Shown in pieces: positions 60,361 to 64,000 of a stretch of 64,000 nucleotides of DNA. The stretch is taken from the NCBI GenBank assembly GCA_035561135.1, contig DATMYA010000085.1:124001-188000 (forward strand), given 5' to 3'. The notes beneath the pieces are model-generated. The model was not told the origin of the DNA, ran no database searches, and was given only the letters and a program-made list of their open reading frames with translations. How positions within the stretch are numbered: position 1 is the first letter of the stretch; each line of letters starts with the position of its first letter. The translations under genes and the position numbers were made by a program. The stretch is from Clostridia bacterium. GTDB taxonomy: Bacteria > Acidobacteriota > Terriglobia > Terriglobales > Acidobacteriaceae.

Positions 60361-60845
60361 GTTCTGCTGCCGCACCGGTTGCGCGCAAGAACGGACAAAA
60401 GGGAGGAATGTTGACCGCTCATCGTGGTCCTGCCGCAACCGTCGGCGAAGCGCGCCTGCGCGTTCGCTATGCCGAGACCGACCAGATGGGTGTGGTCTAT
60501 CACTCGAATTACATCGTCTGGTTCGAGGTTGGACGGGTGGAACTGCTGCGCCAGATCGGGTACACGTACCGGGAGATGGAAGCCGATGGCGTCCAGTTGC
60601 CGGTTGCCGAAGTACGTTGCCGCTACAAGTCTCCAGCACGATATGACGACCAGATCCTGATCCGTACGTCCATACAGAACGTGCGTGGAGCGCTCATACA
60701 GTTCGGTTATGAAGTGCTGCGCCAGACCGACAACACGTTGCTAGCAGAGGGCACAACAACTCATCTTGTCGTTGGCGGCGATATGCAGCGAATTACTCTG
60801 CCAGAAAAATACATGACCCCCTTCACCGGCGCTATGGGCCGCTAA
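60357..60845 (+). CDS. Acyl-CoA thioesterase (YbgC/4-hydroxybenzoyl-CoA type)
   Basis: This 162-residue hotdog-fold protein has RVRYAETDQMGVVYHSNYIV and WFEVGRVELLRQIGYTYREM, with the active-site Asp in ETDQMGVVYH, and ends in the TTHLVVGGDMQRITLP strand. The family hydrolyses short or aromatic acyl-CoA. It would release CoA from intermediates of the upstream genes. The start overlaps the hydratase stop by 4 bp (ATGA); an inner ATG at 60408 lies too close to GGGAGGA to use it as a binding site. Confidence 0.88.
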   Translation: MSSAAAPVARKNGQKGGMLTAHRGPAATVGEARLRVRYAETDQMGVVYHSNYIVWFEVGRVELLRQIGYTYREMEADGVQLPVAEVRCRYKSPARYDDQILIRTSIQNVRGALIQFGYEVLRQTDNTLLAEGTTTHLVVGGDMQRITLPEKYMTPFTGAMGR

Positions 60846-60984
60846 CAAGCGCCTTCGCGGAGAGTCATACGGTTTTCTTAGACAAACCTTTACAATGGAG
60901 CGTTTGCCACTGCAATTCTGCTCCGGCCTGCGATGCAATGGGCGCGCCAATGCTGAGTTGACGGTCGCAGGCAGAGGGTTCCGC

Positions 60985-62541
<1,557 letters not shown>

Positions 62542-62562
62542 AAATCAGTCGTTGATGTATTG

Positions 62563-62587
62563 AAGGCGCAGCTTCACGCTGCGCCTT
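62563..62587 (+). terminator. Terminator after hutH
   Basis: A perfect 10-bp stem AAGGCGCAGC/GCTGCGCCTT with the loop TTCAC follows the hutH stop by 21 bp and precedes a convergent gene. The downstream sequence is TCACTTT, so it may work in both directions. Confidence 0.75.
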
Positions 62588-62606
62588 TCACTTTGGGAGC
62601 GGATCG

Positions 62607-63194
62607 TCAAGGTTGAGCTTGTACGCCCGCCAGTCCTAATTTCTCCGCAATGCCCTTCATCGCCTCCACGCAGAAAGCGATGTGCTCGTCGAGATCGATA
62701 CCAAGGTCTGCCGCACCATTCACGATGTCATCACGGGAAACTGAGCGCGCGAAGGCTTTATCCTTCATCCGCTTGCGCACGCTCTTTGCATCAACCTCAC
62801 TTAGAGATTTGTTCGGCTTTATCAGGGTGACGGCCGTGATGAAGCCGGCGAGTTCGTCGCAGGCGAAGAGCGTCTTCTCCATCCTGGAGTCGCGGCTGAC
62901 GCCTGAATAGTTGGCGTGGCTCATGACGGCGCGGCGTATCTCGTCGCTGACGCCGCGCTCGGCAAGGATCTGATTGCCCTTAAATGGATGCTCCTCGGCC
63001 GTCGGATACTTCTCGTAGTCGAAGTCATGCAGCAGACCGACAACGCCCCAGGTGCCCGCGTCTTCCCCAAACTTCCCGGCGTAAGCCCTCATGCAGGCCT
63101 CGACGGCTAGGGCGTGTTTGCGCAAGCTTTCGGACTGGGTGAACTCAGTTAGTAACCCCCAGGCATCTTCGCGATTCATTACTGTTTTCTCCAT
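62607..63194 (-). CDS. HD-domain protein, phosphohydrolase-like
   Basis: This 195-residue protein has the HD metal motif: an N-terminal His in SLRKHALAVEACM, HD in VVGLLHDFDYEKYP, and a late His in VMSHANYSGVSRD. It is of the HDIG type found in small predicted hydrolases of nucleotides. The substrate is unknown. The start may be ATG 63194 or ATG 63179; the latter has GGAG 9 bp upstream. It is convergent to hutH. Confidence 0.82.
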   Translation of the reverse strand: MEKTVMNREDAWGLLTEFTQSESLRKHALAVEACMRAYAGKFGEDAGTWGVVGLLHDFDYEKYPTAEEHPFKGNQILAERGVSDEIRRAVMSHANYSGVSRDSRMEKTLFACDELAGFITAVTLIKPNKSLSEVDAKSVRKRMKDKAFARSVSRDDIVNGAADLGIDLDEHIAFCVEAMKGIAEKLGLAGVQAQP

Positions 63195-63313
63195 GTTTTC
63201 GCCCTATAACTTCCTATATCGTGCGCTCTGTTGCGAGCTTCACGGGTAATTCGTACCTGAATGACTATAAAAATGTCTTGACACGCCTACCTCATTTATC
63301 GGAAATTAGCCAA

Positions 63314-63348
63314 GCCTAAGGGTTACCAGTTTGGTGCCTTAGGGTTGA
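63314..63348. promoter_or_regulatory. Two CTTAGGGTT-type sites before the XRE gene
   Basis: GCCTAAGGGTTACC (63314-63327) and GCCTTAGGGTTGA (63336-63348) stand 31-65 bp before the ATG, spaced by two helical turns. They match the element at 56783-56800, suggesting autoregulation and shared control. Confidence 0.6.
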
Positions 63349-63378
63349 GAGTGCCTGCTCTGGCAACTCCCACATTTC

Positions 63379-63912
63379 ATGGCCACAACACTCGCGCCCG
63401 TCGACTCCAGGGAAGTGGTGCGCTGCGACCAATGCCATCTCGTGCAATTCCGCACGAACAATAATCTTTGCCGCAAATGCAAGTTGTCCCTTGATGAAGA
63501 ACCTGAGCCGGTGGCGATGCAACCTGTCATCGAGCCTCAACCCACGTCGTCTCATTCAACACACCTGCCAGTTGCGCTAGCGATTCGTTCGTTGCGCCTT
63601 CGCGCCGGATTGAGCCAGCGCCAGCTCGCGCTGCGCATGCGCGTGCCGCGCACCTACGTATCCAAGATCGAGAACGAAAAGGCCTGTCCAACGCTTTCTT
63701 CGCTGGAACGGCTGGCCAACGCGTTGCATGTGAGCGTCCCCGACTTGCTGAAAGGCGACGCGCACAATTTACAGGATGACATCCGCGAGTTGCAGTCTGA
63801 CGAATTCATCGCGGAATTGATCGACCTGCTTCCCAAGCTGTCACCGATGGACTGCGCCACCATCATGGCACGCGTGCGCGACATGAGCATCATGCCACGA
63901 CGAACTGCATAG
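63379..63912 (+). CDS. XRE-family regulator with N-terminal zinc ribbon
   Basis: This 177-residue protein has a CxxC-x11-CxxC zinc ribbon (C16, C19, C31, C34 in CDQCHLVQFRTNNNLCRKC) followed by a HTH_3 domain (about residues 67-121: LRLRAGLSQRQLALRMRVPR, TYVSKIENEKACPTLSSLER). The C-terminal region is helical (SDEFIAELIDLLPKLSP) with no known ligand domain. Its promoter carries two CTTAGGG-type sites also found before the acyl-CoA operon, so it may control both; this is inferred. It is followed by a hairpin at 63953. Confidence 0.85.
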   Translation: MATTLAPVDSREVVRCDQCHLVQFRTNNNLCRKCKLSLDEEPEPVAMQPVIEPQPTSSHSTHLPVALAIRSLRLRAGLSQRQLALRMRVPRTYVSKIENEKACPTLSSLERLANALHVSVPDLLKGDAHNLQDDIRELQSDEFIAELIDLLPKLSPMDCATIMARVRDMSIMPRRTA

Positions 63913-63952
63913 TTCTCGATCAATGCGTCGCCAGTCAACTCAACCAACAAGA

Positions 63953-63976
63953 AGGCCGGAGCAAACGCTCCGGCCT
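63953..63976. terminator. Hairpin at the end of the window
   Basis: A perfect 10-bp stem AGGCCGGAGC/GCTCCGGCCT with loop AAAC follows the XRE gene stop by 40 bp. The T-run on the plus strand is poor; it is probably a terminator of one or both converging genes. Confidence 0.6.
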
Positions 63977-64000
63977 GACTGCTTGTGGTCAAAAGCTAAT

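Overview
The window looks like chromosomal DNA of an Acidobacteriota member (class Terriglobia, Koribacter-like). The basis is moderate to high GC, many GTG/TTG starts, an exosortase/PEP-CTERM exopolysaccharide locus, an imuA-imuB-dnaE2 cassette, an atypical CcmH, DUF2934 and degenerate REP-like repeats. The taxon is inferred from gene content, not from a marker gene. No rRNA, tRNA, CRISPR array, transposase or phage gene was seen.

Region 1 (1-17481, all +) is a long exopolysaccharide operon with many ATGA-type overlaps. It opens with the end of an NtrC-type sigma-54 activator (PrsR-like). Next come an outer-membrane export protein, a beta-barrel, a chain-length determinant, an ExeA-like ATPase, a tyrosine autokinase and a priming sugar transferase. 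Then follow glycosyltransferases, a deacetylase, an alkaline-phosphatase-superfamily enzyme, a nucleotidyltransferase-like protein, an O-antigen-ligase-type polymerase/ligase and a flippase. Region 2 (17523-23207, -) holds two tandem secreted glycoside-hydrolase-like paralogues; one is a lipoprotein with four added Ig-like domains. Region 3 (23540-30136, +) carries an exosortase, a separate EpsI, the TPR lipoprotein PrsT, two PEP-CTERM substrates and a LuxR-type regulator. A near-consensus sigma-54 promoter precedes the first PEP-CTERM gene and a weaker one precedes the exosortase, so the activator at the left edge may drive sorting and substrate genes together.

Region 4 (30137-32400) is a block of small minus-strand genes of unknown function, including a solitary HEPN-like protein, with a duplicated upstream element. 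Region 5 (32501-41649) carries a Gfo/Idh/MocA oxidoreductase, a BaiN-like flavoprotein, DoxX, ergothioneine genes egtB-egtD, an ABC-F ATPase, a secreted phosphoesterase and an outer-membrane protein. Region 6 (42042-48204) is the mutagenic SOS cassette imuA-imuB-dnaE2. Region 7 (48420-56497) has a DUF2934 protein, a response regulator, cytochrome c maturation genes (ccmF, ccmH, a CcmI-like membrane protein and a carboxypeptidase-regulatory-domain protein), a small membrane protein, htpX and a MoxR ATPase.

Region 8 (56529-63912) begins with a decayed enoyl-CoA hydratase. It is followed by an apparent leucine/branched acyl-CoA degradation operon (carboxyltransferase, HMG-CoA lyase-like enzyme, enoyl-CoA hydratase, thioesterase), hutH, an HD-domain protein and a zinc-ribbon/XRE regulator. 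A CTTAGGG motif occurs upstream of both the acyl-CoA operon and the XRE gene, which suggests a shared local regulon.
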